A stretch of DNA of 64,000 nucleotides. It comes from Paractinoplanes tereljensis. Its GTDB lineage: Bacteria > Actinomycetota > Actinomycetes > Mycobacteriales > Micromonosporaceae. Location: NCBI RefSeq assembly GCF_016862435.1, contig NZ_BOMY01000051.1:186001-250000 (forward strand), in the 5' to 3' direction. Below are positions 16,286-25,021 of this stretch, in pieces. Each line of letters begins with the position of its first letter. Position 1 is the stretch's first letter. Under the pieces are notes generated by a model. The model was not told the origin of the DNA, ran no database searches, and saw only the letters and a list, made by a program, of their open reading frames with translations. Made by a program: the position numbers and the translations under genes.

Positions 16286-18076
16286 ATGGATCGCAAAAGG
16301 ATTTTCGCCGCCGCTGCGATCGCGGCTCTCATTGCAGCCCTCGCCGGAACCCCGGCTCAAGCTTCGGCCAGCAAACCGGTCCAGGTCACGTTCACTTTCG
16401 ACGACGGTGTCGCCGATCAGCTGCAGGGGCAACAACTACTGCAGAAGTACGGCATGACCGGCACGTTCTTCATCAATTCGGCACTGATCGGGCTGCCCGG
16501 ATACATGACCCGCACCGATCTTGACGGGCTCAAGGCGGCCGGGCACGAGATCGGCGGGCACACCGCAACACATCAGAGTCTGACCAGCCTGACTCCGGCC
16601 GAACAGAATCGGCAGATCTGTCTCGACCGGAATACGCTGCTGTCCTGGGGATTCGCGGTGACGTCGTTCGCGTACCCATTTGTGGAATTCGATTCAACGA
16701 CGAAGACGATCGTGCAGACGTGCGGATACAACTCGGCTCGCGCGGCCGGCGATTTAAGATCACCATTCAGCTGTACGGACTGTCCGGTCGCGGAAACCGT
16801 GCCGCCGCTGGACCGGTGGGAGATCCGCACCCCCGACGACGTCGAGAGCAATTGGACCCTCGCGCAGCTCAAGAGCGTGGTCACCCGGGCCGAGGTCACC
16901 GGCGGCTGGGTGCCGTTCAACCTGCACCACATCTGCGCGGGCACCGGCTGCCCGGCCGAGTCGATCTCGCCCACCATTCTCGACCAGTTCCTGGCCTGGC
17001 TGCAGCCGCGCTCCGCGCCCAGCATCCGCACCACCGTGCGGACCGTGCAGCAGGTGCTCGGCGGGGCGGTCAAACCCGCGGTGCCGCCGACCGCCGCGCC
17101 GGCGCCGGGTGCGCCGGGCGTCAACACGGTCCGCAATCCGTCGCTCGAGACCACCGACTGCTTCACCTCGGCCGGGTACGGCACGAACACCGTCACCACC
17201 ACCCGGGTCAGCGACGCGCACACCGGATCGTGGGCGACCCAGATGAACATGACCAGCCGCACCGACGGTGACGCCAAGCTGATCCCGACCTTCGACCTCG
17301 GCCAGTGCTCGTCGCAGGTGGCGCAGGGCCGCACCTACCAGGTCGCCACCTGGTACAAGTCGACCGTCCCGGTCTTCTTCACGCTCTATCAGCGCAACGC
17401 GATCGGCCAGTGGAGCTACTGGACGCAGAGCCCGCGGTTCGCCGCCGCCAGCACCTGGACCAGGGCGACCTGGCTGAGCCCGGCGCCCCCGGCAACCGCG
17501 GTGGCGGCCAGTTTCGGCCTGGCCATCGACAGCGTCGGCACCCTGACCGTGGACGACTACGGCTTCGCCGACACCGTCGCCACGCCCGCCCCGGTCGGGG
17601 TGAACGCCCTGGTCAACCCGTCGCTGGAGACGCCCGGCGCGGACGGTTTCCCACAGTGCTGGACCGGCACCGGTTACGGCACCAACACTCCGGTGTGGAC
17701 CCGGGTCACCGACGCGTTCGACGGCACGTACGCCCAACGCCTGGAACTGACCAGCCGCACCGACGGCGACGCCAAGCTGATCCCCGGCTGGGACTCGGGC
17801 AACTGCGCTCCGCTGGTGCTGACCGGCCACACGTACACGCTGAGCGTCGCCTACAAGTCCAGCGCGCCCACGTTCCTGACCCTCTATCGGCAGGACAGCG
17901 CCGGAACCTGGTCGTGGTGGACGCAGAGCCCGGCATTCGCGACCTCGGCCGCCTACACGACCGCGACCTGGACCACGCCGACCGTCCCGGCCGGCACCAA
18001 GGCGGTCACCTTCGGCCTGACTCTCGACAGCGTCGGGCAGGTGACCACCGACAAGTACTCGATGGTGGCGAACTAG
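16286..18076 (+). CDS. Secreted polysaccharide deacetylase with two tandem C-terminal domains
   Basis: A 596-residue exported enzyme. A signal peptide ends near APAQASA-like TPAQASAS. The NodB-type CE4 domain (~32-260) has TFDDG at residues 37-41 and the metal-binding HTATH (His92, His96), so it should remove acetyl groups from chitin-like, peptidoglycan or xylan-type polysaccharide. Two related ~145-residue domains follow (~283-431 and ~439-596), each with NPSLET, GYGTNT, TSRTDGDAKLIP, a tryptophan-rich WTQSP strand and a final DSVG segment. They are probably carbohydrate-binding beta-sandwiches that arose by duplication. The stop overlaps the stop of the convergent GNAT gene (CTAG). Confidence 0.88.
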   Translation: MDRKRIFAAAAIAALIAALAGTPAQASASKPVQVTFTFDDGVADQLQGQQLLQKYGMTGTFFINSALIGLPGYMTRTDLDGLKAAGHEIGGHTATHQSLTSLTPAEQNRQICLDRNTLLSWGFAVTSFAYPFVEFDSTTKTIVQTCGYNSARAAGDLRSPFSCTDCPVAETVPPLDRWEIRTPDDVESNWTLAQLKSVVTRAEVTGGWVPFNLHHICAGTGCPAESISPTILDQFLAWLQPRSAPSIRTTVRTVQQVLGGAVKPAVPPTAAPAPGAPGVNTVRNPSLETTDCFTSAGYGTNTVTTTRVSDAHTGSWATQMNMTSRTDGDAKLIPTFDLGQCSSQVAQGRTYQVATWYKSTVPVFFTLYQRNAIGQWSYWTQSPRFAAASTWTRATWLSPAPPATAVAASFGLAIDSVGTLTVDDYGFADTVATPAPVGVNALVNPSLETPGADGFPQCWTGTGYGTNTPVWTRVTDAFDGTYAQRLELTSRTDGDAKLIPGWDSGNCAPLVLTGHTYTLSVAYKSSAPTFLTLYRQDSAGTWSWWTQSPAFATSAAYTTATWTTPTVPAGTKAVTFGLTLDSVGQVTTDKYSMVAN

Positions 18077-18603
18077 AGCGGCTTGTTGAAGATCAAGAAG
18101 TCGCAGGGGCAAGCCAGATGGGGCGCCAGGGCCGGGTAGTCCTCGGCCAGATCGGTGACGCGCACGACGCGATATCCGGCCCTGGTGTACCACTCACGCA
18201 GGAACTGCTTGACCGGGTGCGTCCACTCCCGCGGAACCAGCAGTTCCACCTGCATGCTTTTCAGACCAAGATCAACAGCCCAGCCTTCGGCGTACGCCAA
18301 CAGGTCCCGCCCGATGCCGGCGCCGCGCCGCTTCGGGTCGGCCACCAGCATGCCGGCCTCGCCCACACTCTCGTCCGCGGGCAGGCGGCAGACCCGGGCC
18401 ACGCCGATGATCTGGCCGCCCTCGCGAGCGACCACCAACTCCCCCGCCGCGATAATTTTCGCGATCTCGGTGCCGTCGGTGCGGTCGGTCGGACCGGCCC
18501 ACAGCCCCTCCTCGGCGACCGCGTAAACCTCGTTGACCAGGTCAGTAACGGTCGCCACCAATGCCACATCGGAGGCCAGGGACGGGGCGGCGATCGCGAT
18601 CAT
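18073..18603 (-). CDS. GNAT-family N-acetyltransferase
   Basis: A 176-residue acetyl-CoA-dependent acetyltransferase. The acetyl-CoA loop is seen in AGMLVADPKRRGAGIGRDLL (the R-R-x-G-x-G/A pattern of motif A), after the beta-4 strand. The later YTRAGYRVVRV and the F-L-I-F end fit motif B. The ATG at 18603 overlaps the TetR stop, so this is the third gene of the operon epimerase, TetR, GNAT. Its substrate is unknown. Confidence 0.85.
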   Translation of the reverse strand: MIAIAAPSLASDVALVATVTDLVNEVYAVAEEGLWAGPTDRTDGTEIAKIIAAGELVVAREGGQIIGVARVCRLPADESVGEAGMLVADPKRRGAGIGRDLLAYAEGWAVDLGLKSMQVELLVPREWTHPVKQFLREWYTRAGYRVVRVTDLAEDYPALAPHLACPCDFLIFNKPL

Positions 18604-19223
18604 GTCTTTCCCGACTTGAGGATGGTGGGCAGGTCGGCCGCCGCGGGGGCAGCCGCCGGAAGCGGTGGGCGGTCGACCGCGCGCAGGCCGTCGAGCAGCA
18701 GGGCCAGGTAGCGGCGCCACAGGTCGGCGGAGAGCTCGCGGCTCATCGTGAAGGCCGGGCCGAGCAGCGCGAAGATCGCCGCGATATCCTGCGGTGTCGC
18801 GTCGGCCCGGACCACCCCGGCGGTGTGCGCGCGGTCGAACAGGTCGGTGACCGCGACGATGATCTCCGGCCAGATGCGGGCCTGGGTCTCGTCGTCGCCG
18901 CGGCCGGTCAGCGCCTCGTAGAGGCCGCGGTCGCGGGCCTGGCGTTCGGCGTTGGCCTCGAAGAACGTGACCAGGGCCAGCCACGGGTCGGCGACGGTGA
19001 GGGCGTGCCGGGCGTCGACGACGATCTGCTCGGTGGCCCCGGCCAGGACCTCGGCGGCCAGCGCCTGTTTGTTCGGGAAGTGCCGGTAGGCGGTGCCGGT
19101 GCCGAGGCCGGCGTGCCGGGCGATGTCGTCGAGAGTGGCCCCGAAACCGCGCTCGGCGAAGACCTCGCGGGCGGCCTCGACCAGACGGGCCCGGTTGCGG
19201 GCCGAATCCTTGCGGACGCTCAT
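18600..19223 (-). CDS. TetR-family transcriptional regulator
   Basis: A 207-residue repressor. The HTH reads LVEAAREVFAERGFGATLDD, IARHAGLGTGTAYRHFPNK and QALAAEVL. It overlaps its neighbours on both sides by four bases (ATGA), between an NAD-dependent epimerase/reductase and a GNAT gene. Two dyads with the shared core GCGGAGAC lie in the promoter in front of the operon and are the natural operator candidates for this protein, implying autoregulation. Confidence 0.87.
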   Translation of the reverse strand: MSVRKDSARNRARLVEAAREVFAERGFGATLDDIARHAGLGTGTAYRHFPNKQALAAEVLAGATEQIVVDARHALTVADPWLALVTFFEANAERQARDRGLYEALTGRGDDETQARIWPEIIVAVTDLFDRAHTAGVVRADATPQDIAAIFALLGPAFTMSRELSADLWRRYLALLLDGLRAVDRPPLPAAAPAAADLPTILKSGKT

Positions 19224-20212
19224 GACCGGCTCATCGTAGCGGTCACCCCCTCGGCGAGGAGGCTGCGGGCGCAGTCGACCACCGTTTCGGCGGCCGGTCG
19301 CGGGTGCCAGTCCAGCATCGAGGCGGCCTTCGCGGTGCTGTGCCGGTTGCGGCGGCCCAGGGACACGGTGATGGCCCGCAGCGACGGGTCGGCGAGCGCG
19401 AATGCCCGTACGACGAAGTTGGGAAGCCGGCGGGTGGGCACCCGGCGGGCCGCATCGCCGAGGCCGGCGCGCAGCGCCTCGGCCATCTCCGACATCCAGG
19501 TGAACTCGCCGGTGCCCAGGAACCGCTGGCCGGCCGCCGCCGGCGCGAGCATCGCCCGGATGTGCAGGTCGGCCAGGTCGCGCACGTCGACGATCTCGAG
19601 GCCGATCCGGGGCGTGCCGGGCACGGCCCCGGTCAGCATCCGCCGGACGATCTCCACCGAGCCCACGTTGTCGCTGCTCAGGACGGGGCCGAGGACCGCG
19701 CCGGGCAGGATCGTGGTGAGCTCGGTGGGGCCGTCGTAGGCGGCCATGAAATCCCAGGCCGCCTTCTCGGCGACGGTCTTCGACCGCCGGTAGGGGCTCA
19801 GCGCGGGGTCGGCCGGGTCGGTCCAGAGGGTCTCGTCGGTCATTCCTTCCTCGGCGTACGACGAGGGGCTGGCCGCGTTGGCGGCCGAGGTCAGCACCAC
19901 CCGGCGTACGCCCGCGGCGGTGGCCGCCCGCAGCACCCGCAGCGTGCCGTCCCGCGCCGGGCCGACGAGGTCCTCTTTGCCGTTCGCGAGGCCGAGCGGC
20001 GATGCCACGTGCAGCACGTAGTCCATGCCGGCAACCGCCGCGTCCCAGCCCTCGTCCTTCATCAGATCGGCGACGACGACCTCGCCGCCGGGCGTTTGGC
20101 CGGCTCTGCCGATGGCGCGGACCGTGGTGCGCACCTCATGCCCGCGGCGCAGCAGCTCGACGATGATCCAGCCGGCCACATAGCCGGTGCCGCCGGTGAC
20201 GAGAACCTTCAT
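19220..20212 (-). CDS. NAD-dependent epimerase/dehydratase, dihydroflavonol-reductase-like
   Basis: A 330-residue extended short-chain dehydrogenase. The N-terminal Rossmann motif is VLVTGGTGYVAGWIIVELL, and the catalytic YxxxK is in SPYRRSKTVAEKAAW. A DYVLHVASPLGL strand and a GAVLGPVLS segment match the dihydroflavonol-4-reductase/aldehyde reductase group. It likely reduces a small ketone or aldehyde; the substrate is unknown. First gene of the operon with TetR and GNAT, behind the double-dyad promoter at 20229-20285. Confidence 0.85.
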   Translation of the reverse strand: MKVLVTGGTGYVAGWIIVELLRRGHEVRTTVRAIGRAGQTPGGEVVVADLMKDEGWDAAVAGMDYVLHVASPLGLANGKEDLVGPARDGTLRVLRAATAAGVRRVVLTSAANAASPSSYAEEGMTDETLWTDPADPALSPYRRSKTVAEKAAWDFMAAYDGPTELTTILPGAVLGPVLSSDNVGSVEIVRRMLTGAVPGTPRIGLEIVDVRDLADLHIRAMLAPAAAGQRFLGTGEFTWMSEMAEALRAGLGDAARRVPTRRLPNFVVRAFALADPSLRAITVSLGRRNRHSTAKAASMLDWHPRPAAETVVDCARSLLAEGVTATMSRS

Positions 20213-20228
20213 GACTCGCTCCCCTCAG

Positions 20229-20285
20229 GCGGAGACAAGATCTCCGCTTTAGAAAAGCTAACACGAAGCGGAGACTCGGTCTCCG
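20229..20285. promoter_or_regulatory. Two operator-like dyads upstream of the epimerase/TetR/GNAT operon
   Basis: Dyad 1: GCGGAGA (20229-20235), 5-base spacer, TCTCCGC (20241-20247). Dyad 2: CGGAGAC (20269-20275), TCG, GTCTCCG (20279-20285). Both share GCGGAGAC on the plus strand exactly 39 bases apart. They flank an AT-richer stretch that likely holds the promoter, so a TetR dimer at each site would block or bend it. Confidence 0.65.
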
Positions 20286-20341
20286 TCTTACGCTCGTGAT
20301 CCGGTTCACCTGGCGGGGCCCTCAAGTTTTGAAAAAGGCGC

Positions 20342-20360
20342 TTAGGTTAGCCTCACCTCA
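20342..20360 (+). promoter_or_regulatory. Iron box (DmdR/IdeR/DtxR-type operator)
   Basis: TTAGGTTAGCCTCACCTCA closely matches the DtxR-family consensus TTAGGTTAGGCTAACCTAA. It ends on the first base of the ATG at 20360, so an iron-loaded repressor would cover the start of the ABC operon. This indicates repression when iron is plentiful. Confidence 0.85.
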
Positions 20361-21169
20361 TGACAAGCGAGGCCGTGCTCACCGGCGCTGATCTGACGCT
20401 CGCCTACGACGGCCGGACCGTTGTGCACGGCGCCGGCATCGAGCTGCGGGCCGGCACCGTGGTGGCGCTCATCGGGCCGAACGGTTCGGGCAAGTCCACC
20501 CTGCTGCGTTCGCTGGCCCGGCTGCACACGCCGCAGTCCGGCACGGTGGACCTCGGCGGTGCGGACGCGTTCGTGCTGCGCCCCCGGGACTTCGCCCGGC
20601 GGGTCACCCTGCTCACCCAGTCCCGGCCCACGCCGGGCGGGGTGCGGGTGCGCGACGTCGTCGCCTATGGACGGCACCCGTACCGCGGGCGGTTCGGCGC
20701 CGGCGACCCGGACGGGCCGGCGCACGTGCAGCGGGCCATGGAGTTGACCGGGGTCGCCGAGATGGCCGACCGGGCCGTCGACGAGCTCTCCGGCGGCGAG
20801 CTGCAACGGGTCTGGCTGGCCACCTGCCTCGCCCAGGACACCACCGTGGTGCTGCTCGACGAGCCCACCACGTTCCTCGACCTGCGCTACCAGATCGAGA
20901 CCCTGGACATCGTGCGCGACCTGGCCGACGAGCACGGCGTCGCGGTCGGGGTGGTGCTGCACGACCTCGACCAGGCCGCCGCCGTCGCCGACCACCTGGT
21001 GCTGCTGCAGCAGGGCGTCGTGCGGGCCACCGGCCGGCCCGCCGAGGTGCTCACCTCCGAACTGCTCACCGAGATCTACGGCCTGCGCATCGACGTCCAC
21101 GTCGACGCCGACGGTCACGTCCGCACCCGGCCGGTCGGCCGGCATCACACCCGAAAGGTTTCCATCTAA
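20360..21169 (+). CDS. Ferric-siderophore ABC transporter ATP-binding protein (FepC/FhuC-like)
   Basis: A 269-residue ABC ATPase. Walker A is GPNGSGKST, signature LSGGELQR, Walker B VVLLDEPT, and the switch histidine is in VLHDLDQ. The overall pattern is that of iron-siderophore/B12 importers. The ATG at 20360 overlaps the iron box and has no ribosome site, so the message may be leaderless; a GTG at about 20374 with GCGAGG before it is an alternative. The stop is directly followed by the ATG of the lipoprotein gene. Confidence 0.9.
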   Translation: MTSEAVLTGADLTLAYDGRTVVHGAGIELRAGTVVALIGPNGSGKSTLLRSLARLHTPQSGTVDLGGADAFVLRPRDFARRVTLLTQSRPTPGGVRVRDVVAYGRHPYRGRFGAGDPDGPAHVQRAMELTGVAEMADRAVDELSGGELQRVWLATCLAQDTTVVLLDEPTTFLDLRYQIETLDIVRDLADEHGVAVGVVLHDLDQAAAVADHLVLLQQGVVRATGRPAEVLTSELLTEIYGLRIDVHVDADGHVRTRPVGRHHTRKVSI

Positions 21170-22162
21170 ATGGCCATTACCCGCCGCGCCTTCGCCACCT
21201 CGGCGGTCGCACTCACCGCGATGCTCATCGCGGCCTGCGGCACCACCGAGGACACCACCGACACCGCCGCCCCGGCGTCGTCGGCGCCGACCGGACCGGT
21301 CGACCTCACCGACGAGCGCGGCACCGTCCACCTGGACGCGCCCGCCAAGAACGTCGTCTCCCTCGAGTGGGGACTCACCGAGAACCTGGTCGCGCTCGGG
21401 GTGAAGCCGGTCGGCGAGGCCGACGTCAAGGGCTACAACGTGTGGGACACCAGCGCCCCGATCGACGCCTCCACCCCGGATGTCGGCCAGCGCGGCGAGC
21501 CCAGCCTCGACGCGATCATCGCGCTCGACCCGGACCTGGTCGTCACCACCACCGACCTGCCCGAGACGGTCATCGCGCAGCTCGTCAAGAAGGTGCCGGT
21601 GCTCGCGCTGCGCGGCTCCGACGGCACCGACCCGATCGGCTACATGCGCAAGACCGTCACCACGCTGGCCAAGGCCACCGGCACCGACGCGAAGGCCACC
21701 GAGCTGCTGGCCGGCTTCGACGCCAAGGTCGCGGCGGGCAAGGACGCGCTGGCCAAGGCCGGTAAGACCGGGGCGCCGTTCACCATGTCGGACGGCTGGG
21801 TCGACTCCGGCACCGTCTCGATCCGGATGTACACCCCCAACTCGTTCTTCGGCGGCATCGCCAAGGAACTGGGCCTGGAGAACCAGTGGACCACCGGCGG
21901 GGACAAGGACTACGGCCTGGCCACCACCGACGTCGAGGGCCTCACCAAGGTCACCAACGCGCAGAACACGTTCGTCTACGTGGCCAACAAGACCGACGGC
22001 GGCGACTTCACCGACAACCTCAAGAGCAACGCGGTGTGGAAGCAGCTCCCGTTCGTCACCGCCGGCAAGGTCAAGCGCATCCCCGACGGCATCTGGATGT
22101 TCGGCGGCCCGGCCTCGGCCAACGCCTACATCGATTCCCTCGTCACGGCACTGACCGCCTGA
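21170..22162 (+). CDS. Siderophore-binding lipoprotein of the ABC importer
   Basis: A 330-residue substrate-binding protein. The signal sequence ends in a lipobox (LIAACG), preceded by RR in TRRAFATSAVAL, so export may go through Tat. The mature part has the FecB/FhuD-type fold: VVSLEWGLTENLVALGVKPV, then LDAIIALDPDLVVTTTD, and a long connecting helix. It captures a ferric siderophore outside the membrane and delivers it to the fused permease. Second gene of the iron-regulated operon. Confidence 0.92.
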   Translation: MAITRRAFATSAVALTAMLIAACGTTEDTTDTAAPASSAPTGPVDLTDERGTVHLDAPAKNVVSLEWGLTENLVALGVKPVGEADVKGYNVWDTSAPIDASTPDVGQRGEPSLDAIIALDPDLVVTTTDLPETVIAQLVKKVPVLALRGSDGTDPIGYMRKTVTTLAKATGTDAKATELLAGFDAKVAAGKDALAKAGKTGAPFTMSDGWVDSGTVSIRMYTPNSFFGGIAKELGLENQWTTGGDKDYGLATTDVEGLTKVTNAQNTFVYVANKTDGGDFTDNLKSNAVWKQLPFVTAGKVKRIPDGIWMFGGPASANAYIDSLVTALTA

Positions 22163-22163
22163 C

Positions 22164-24269
22164 ATGACCAGCACGATCGCCCCTCCGGCCCTTTCGAGAA
22201 CCGAAAAGACCACGACGAAGACGTACGGCATCATCGGCGTCTTCGCCGGGGCGATCGTGCTGCTCGCCGTCCTGGCCGCGGTGCACCTCACCCAGGGCAC
22301 CGCGAGCCTGGGCGTCGGGGAACTCCTGCGGGCGGTCTGGCCGTGGGCGCACGACGACAGCTCCCGCGACCAGGCGGTGGCCGTACTCGTAGCCAGCCGC
22401 CTCCCCCGTCTGGCCGCCGCCCTGCTGGTGGGTATTGCCGTCGGCGTCGCCGGCGGGGTCCTGCAATCGGTGGCCCGCAACCCCCTCGCCTCCCCCGACA
22501 CCCTCGCCGTCAACGCCGGTGCCTACGTGTCGGTGGTGGCCGTCGCCGCGTTCGGCCTGTCCCTGCCGTTCTTCCTGAACGGCCTGGTCGCCTTCATCGG
22601 CGGCATGCTGGCGGCCGGCCTGGTGCTGCTGGTGGCCCGGGGCGGCGCGGCCGGCCCGACCCGGCTGGTGCTGGCCGGTTCGGCGGTGGCGCTCGCCCTG
22701 AACGCGCTCACCACCGTGCTGCTGATGCTGTTCCAGCAGAACACCGTCGGCCTGTTCGCGTGGGGCAGCGGCACCACCGTCCAGTCCGGATCGCACCAGG
22801 TCACCATGGCCGCGCCGATCATCGCGCTGGGCCTGGTCGCCACCCTGTTCCTGGCCCACCGGCTCGACGTGCTCGCGCTCGGCGACGACCCGGCCCGGGT
22901 GCTCGGGGTGGACGTACGCCGTACCCGGGCCGTCGCGGTGACCCTCGCCGTGCTGCTCGCCGCGATCTCGGTGACCGTCGCCGGCCCGATCGGCTTCGCC
23001 GGCCTGTGCGCTCCGGTGATCGCCAAGCTGATCGCCCGCCGGGTCCCCGGCCTCGGCTCCCACCTGCTGCTTCTGCCCTTCGCCGGCCTGGCCGGCGCCC
23101 TCATCGTGACCGGCGCCGACGTGCTGATGCGCCTGATCCTGCCGCCCGACCGGGCCATCTCGGTGCCCACCGGCGTGGTCACCACCCTGGCCGGCGCGGT
23201 CGTGCTGGTCTGGCTGGCCCGCCGCCTGCGCGACGGCGGCCCCGCCGGGGTTCCCGCCCGCGGCGGCCACGGCTCGGTGCGCTCCCGCGGCTGGATCATC
23301 GGCGTCAGCGCGGTGCTGGTGGTGGCCCTCCTGGCCGCGTTCGTGGCGGCGTTGCTGCTCGGCGACCGCATCGTGCTGCTCGGCGACGTGGCCAACTGGG
23401 TGCAGGGCAACTCCGGCCGTACCGTCAGCTTCGTGCTCGACCAGCGCTGGCCGCGAGTGCTGGCCGCCGTGCTCGGCGGCGCCGCGCTGGCCCTGGCCGG
23501 CGGCATCGTGCAGGCCGTCTGCCGCAACGCCCTGGCCGAACCCAGCCTGCTCGGCATCACCCCCGGCGCCGGCGTGGGCGCGGTAGCCGTGGTCATGCTG
23601 CTGCCCGGCCTCAGCGTCTGGCCGGTGGTGGGCGCCGCCACCGCGGCCGCGCTGGGCACGTTCGCCCTGGTCTACTGGCTGGCCTCGGGCCGCGGCCCGG
23701 CGTCGGACCGGATCGTCCTGATCGGCGTCGGGGTCAGCGCCGCCGCCACCGCCATCACCACGCTGGTCGTCGTCCTGGTCTCCCCCTGGAACGTCAACAC
23801 CGCCCTGACCTGGCTGGCCGGCTCCACCTACGGCCGCACCATCGGGCAGGTCGTGCCGGTGGCGCTGGCCCTGGTCGTGGGCCTGCCGCTGGCCCTGGCC
23901 GGAGCCCGCACGCTCGACCTGGTCGCCCTGGACGAGGACGTGCCGCGGGTGCTTGGGGTGCCGCTCGGCCGGGCCCGGCTCGGTTTCCTCGCCCTGGCCG
24001 CGGTGCTTACGGCGGCAGCGGCGGTCGCGGTGGGTGCGCTGGCCTTCGTCGGCCTGGTCGCGCCGCACGCGGCGCGGGCCCTGGTAGGCGCCCGGCACAG
24101 CCGGGCCCTGCCGGTGGCGGTCGGCTTGGGCGCCCTGCTGGTAAGCGTCGCCGACACCCTGGGCCGTACGGTCATCGCGCCCTCGCAACTGGCGGCCGGC
24201 CTGGTAACGGCCCTGATCGGCGCCCCCTACTTCGTCTGGCTCCTCTACCGAAGCCGCTCCACCGCCTAG
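22164..24269 (+). CDS. Fused FecCD-type siderophore permease (FhuB-like, two permease halves)
   Basis: A 701-residue membrane protein made of two homologous BtuC/FecCD permease halves (~1-350 and ~375-701), each with about ten transmembrane helices. The halves repeat motifs such as SRLPRLAAALLVGIAVGVAG / QRWPRVLAAVLGGAALALAG, NPLASPDTLA / NALAEPSLLG and GFAGLCAP / AFVGLVAP. Such fusions replace the usual dimer of two permease chains, as in FhuB. It starts one base after the lipoprotein stop and completes the importer with the ATPase and lipoprotein. Confidence 0.92.
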   Translation: MTSTIAPPALSRTEKTTTKTYGIIGVFAGAIVLLAVLAAVHLTQGTASLGVGELLRAVWPWAHDDSSRDQAVAVLVASRLPRLAAALLVGIAVGVAGGVLQSVARNPLASPDTLAVNAGAYVSVVAVAAFGLSLPFFLNGLVAFIGGMLAAGLVLLVARGGAAGPTRLVLAGSAVALALNALTTVLLMLFQQNTVGLFAWGSGTTVQSGSHQVTMAAPIIALGLVATLFLAHRLDVLALGDDPARVLGVDVRRTRAVAVTLAVLLAAISVTVAGPIGFAGLCAPVIAKLIARRVPGLGSHLLLLPFAGLAGALIVTGADVLMRLILPPDRAISVPTGVVTTLAGAVVLVWLARRLRDGGPAGVPARGGHGSVRSRGWIIGVSAVLVVALLAAFVAALLLGDRIVLLGDVANWVQGNSGRTVSFVLDQRWPRVLAAVLGGAALALAGGIVQAVCRNALAEPSLLGITPGAGVGAVAVVMLLPGLSVWPVVGAATAAALGTFALVYWLASGRGPASDRIVLIGVGVSAAATAITTLVVVLVSPWNVNTALTWLAGSTYGRTIGQVVPVALALVVGLPLALAGARTLDLVALDEDVPRVLGVPLGRARLGFLALAAVLTAAAAVAVGALAFVGLVAPHAARALVGARHSRALPVAVGLGALLVSVADTLGRTVIAPSQLAAGLVTALIGAPYFVWLLYRSRSTA

Positions 24270-24436
24270 CCGCCCGCCCCCATCCGCCCCGACGAGCCGT
24301 CGGCGCCCACCGCATCACCCGCGACTTCCCTCAGCCCTGGCCGACGTGATATCTCGCGGATTTCGTAAATGTCCGGCAGAGGGCGCGGCGCCGACCGGCG
24401 CCGCAGACGGCACAGCACGAAACGCCAGATCGGCGT

Positions 24437-24528
24437 GGCGCGGCAGGCCGCGTGGCGCGGCAGGCGGCGCGGCGCGGCAGGCGGCGCGGCGCGGCAGGCG
24501 GCGCGGCAGGCGGCGCGGCAGGCGGCGC
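24437..24528. repeat. Minisatellite: four 17-bp units plus two 12-bp units
   Basis: Four copies of GGCGCGGCAGGCSGCGY start at 24437, 24454, 24471 and 24488; copies 2-4 are identical and copy 1 differs at two bases. They are followed by two identical 12-bp units (GGCAGGCGGCGC) that equal the last 12 bases of the 17-mer. It is intergenic. Confidence 0.85.
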
Positions 24529-24710
24529 GGGCCCGGCCCCGGCCAATGCCCGCCGGGCTACCAGATGGTGAACGCCGCTCTCGGATTCTGGCCCGACTTC
24601 GCGCATTGCGGGCCTAGTCCCGCTTTTCGGACATCGCTTCCATCTTCTGGGCCAGAACCACCCGAAATACCCGGCATGCCGCTTATATCTCTGGGCGGAG
24701 TCCGACTCAC

Positions 24711-24725
24711 CTCGACATTGTCGAG
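24711..24725. promoter_or_regulatory. 15-bp operator-like dyad in intergenic DNA
   Basis: CTCGACA-T-TGTCGAG is a perfect 7-bp inverted repeat around one base. No start codon lies close enough to assign a target. Confidence 0.35.
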
Positions 24726-24862
24726 TTAGCTACCCGTCTGTTGACGCAGCTTTCCAAGATCTACGTTTTTGGGCACCGCACTACGAAAAGAACGACGTGC
24801 GGACCTCCCAGAATCATCGCAAAGCGCGCATTGCGGGAACGGCCGGGCCGGCGCGGACGACG

Positions 24863-24883
24863 GGCCCGCTCGGACAGCGGGCC
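24863..24883. repeat. Intergenic hairpin, 8-bp stem
   Basis: GGCCCGCT pairs with AGCGGGCC around a 5-base loop (CGGAC). It could contribute to termination between the permease operon and the convergent DUF2993 gene. Confidence 0.45.
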
Positions 24884-25001
24884 GGCGTTAGCCGGGGGTT
24901 TGGGGTCGGGACCGCCCGGGGCGGGCGCGCGGAGGGTGAGTCTCGCCTGGCTGGACTGGTGGCACGGGACTGTTTGTAGGCCGTATTTGGAAAAGGCGTA
25001 A

Positions 25002-25021
25002 GCGACACGCCTGGCTGTCGC
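25002..25021 (-). terminator. Hairpin just after the DUF2993 stop codon
   Basis: GCGACA (25002-25007) pairs with TGTCGC (25016-25021) around an 8-base loop, seven bases beyond the stop of the minus-strand DUF2993 gene. No T run follows. Confidence 0.5.

Noticed and set aside
22143..24188. 681-codon minus-strand frame opposite the permease
   Set aside because: It is almost entirely low-complexity G, Q, R, D residues, the usual antisense image of a membrane protein gene.
24437..24528. CRISPR array
   Set aside because: The units are directly adjacent with no unique spacers, so it is a tandem repeat.
24346..24729. Frames of up to 127 codons across the minisatellite
   Set aside because: They are built mainly from the repeat and lack ribosome sites or similarity to known folds.
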